DNA from: Deltaproteobacteria bacterium UBA1386
Lineage (GTDB): Bacteria; Desulfobacterota; Syntrophorhabdia; Syntrophorhabdales; Syntrophorhabdaceae
NCBI GenBank assembly: GCA_002305765.1
Contig: DBQU01000043.1
Location: forward strand, 1-50,349
Direction: 5' to 3'
Length of the DNA: 50,349 nucleotides
The notes under the pieces are model-generated. The model had not been told where the DNA came from. It searched no databases and saw only the letters and a program-made list of their open reading frames with translations. Shown piece by piece: positions 49,621-50,349 of the stretch; the stretch's first letter is position 1, and each line of letters starts with the position of its first letter. Position numbers and translations under genes: made by a program.

Positions 49621-50319
49621 ATGGACACCTTCAAGGAAATGGACAGACGGGACGCGATGCGCTTCATTTGCGTCCTTTTCGTATCCGTTCTCATGCCCCA
49701 TTCGGCGGAGTCGAAAGAGATAGGGAAACTCCTCGAAAACGAGGACCGCGAGGGCTTCTATATCAGGTTCATTAAGCCCATGCGGCCTGTAGACCCGGCT
49801 ACGTGGGTCCTCAAGGTGGGCGGGCTCTGCGAGAGACCGCGGAACCTGGATCTCGCGGCCCTCAAGGGACTTCCGAAGGTGACACAGGTGTCGCGCATGA
49901 AGTGCGTCGAATCATGGTCGAGCAAAGCGAAATGGGGAGGGTTCAGACCGAAGACCCTCTTCGACCTGGTGGAGCCGACTTCTCAGGCGAAGCATCTCTA
50001 CTTCTATTCGGCGGATGACTACTATGAGTACATCTCTCTCGAGGAACTCCTGAAGCCCCGGGTCCTCTTTGCCTACGAGATGAATGACGGTCCCTTGCCG
50101 CCCGAGTACGGAGGGCCTCTTCGTCTCCTCATGCCTTCGAAGTACGGCTACAAGAGCGTCAAGACGATCATGAGGCTCGAGTTCCTTGAGAAGGGCGGCA
50201 CGGGATACTGGTCGAAGTACGGCTATTCCAAGGATGCCACCATCGAACCCGGCACGGACCATGCCCTCGACCTGAAGGAGTACAGGAGGATCACGAAACC
50301 GGGAGAACCGGAATACTGA
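49621..50319 (+). CDS. Molybdopterin-binding oxidoreductase of the sulfite oxidase/MsrP fold
   Basis: This 232-residue protein has a hydrophobic N-terminal segment (residues about 14-28) after MDRRDAMRF, suggestive of a Tat or Sec signal. The oxidoreductase_molyb domain includes WVLKVGGLCERPRNLDLAALKGLP, the molybdenum-coordinating Cys in MKCVESWS (about residue 98), YYEYISLEELL and MPSKYGYKSVKTIMRLEF. The fold is that of sulfite oxidase or methionine-sulfoxide reductase MsrP. It is inferred to be periplasmic; the electron partner is unknown, though the minus-strand NapH-like protein is a candidate. It is shorter than MsrP (about 300 residues) and lacks the C-terminal dimerisation domain. Confidence 0.82.
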   Translation: MDTFKEMDRRDAMRFICVLFVSVLMPHSAESKEIGKLLENEDREGFYIRFIKPMRPVDPATWVLKVGGLCERPRNLDLAALKGLPKVTQVSRMKCVESWSSKAKWGGFRPKTLFDLVEPTSQAKHLYFYSADDYYEYISLEELLKPRVLFAYEMNDGPLPPEYGGPLRLLMPSKYGYKSVKTIMRLEFLEKGGTGYWSKYGYSKDATIEPGTDHALDLKEYRRITKPGEPEY

Positions 50320-50349
50320 AAAGACGGTTCCAGCAACTGTGTTGAATGT

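Overview
The window is a GC-rich bacterial chromosome segment, densely packed with genes. The mix suggests an anaerobic Deltaproteobacteria/Desulfobacterota-type organism, possibly of the Syntrophorhabdus kind; this placement is an inference from gene content (GlcD/GlcF-type oxidoreductase with acyl-CoA ligases, DUF3786, selenocysteine-containing SelD, NapH/NapG-like ferredoxin protein, SufBC pair), not from a search. No prophage, CRISPR array, defence island or full insertion sequence was seen.

Layout. 1-2.0 kb: the C-terminal part of an autotransporter, then tRNA-Pro(CGG). 2.2-5.5 kb (+): a biotin-dependent carboxyltransferase subunit, DNA polymerase III delta and a site-2 protease, closed by a 20-bp-arm bidirectional terminator. 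5.6-13.1 kb (-): the classic thrS-infC-rpmI-rplT-pheS-pheT-ihfA-merR translation operon plus a lipoprotein, led by a strong promoter; thrS lacks its TGS domain and infC appears to start at AUA. 13.3-18.7 kb (-): a secretin-like protein, a bacterial thaumatin-like protein, tRNA-Val(GAC) and clpB. 18.9-22.5 kb (+): a TtuB/TtuA-like sulfur-carrier and tRNA-thiolase pair, a GAF/degenerate-GGDEF protein and mreB. 22.7-27.6 kb: a UvrD-like helicase, adk, a TIM-barrel isomerase and an AEC transporter. 27.8-34.2 kb (+): a GlcD/GlcF pair and two near-duplicate acyl-CoA ligases. 34.4-35.8 kb (+): a small protein and selD, which is split by an in-frame UGA at its catalytic position and is read here as selenocysteine. 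36.1-41.4 kb (-): MBL-rhodanese, DUF3786, rpe, PASTA, rsmB and htpX. 41.6-44.7 kb (+): a large PAS hybrid kinase. 45-49.5 kb (-): a NapH/NapG-like protein, a DUF362 protein, sufB and sufC. 49.6 kb (+): a sulfite-oxidase-fold protein.

The most unusual structure is intergenic. At least nine gaps hold pairs of facing arrays made of 7- or 9-nt degenerate units (for example AGGACCTAT, GAACCGCTT, CCGTTGGAA, AAAACTT, CCCATAA). The arrays form long imperfect palindromes around a unique spacer. The unit differs from locus to locus, the arrays often begin at or inside the stop codon of a gene, and several share an AAGACSGYTT boundary. A second recurrent signal is a promoter whose -10 box lies 6-7 nt before the ATG of genes without a Shine-Dalgarno sequence, which predicts leaderless mRNAs.
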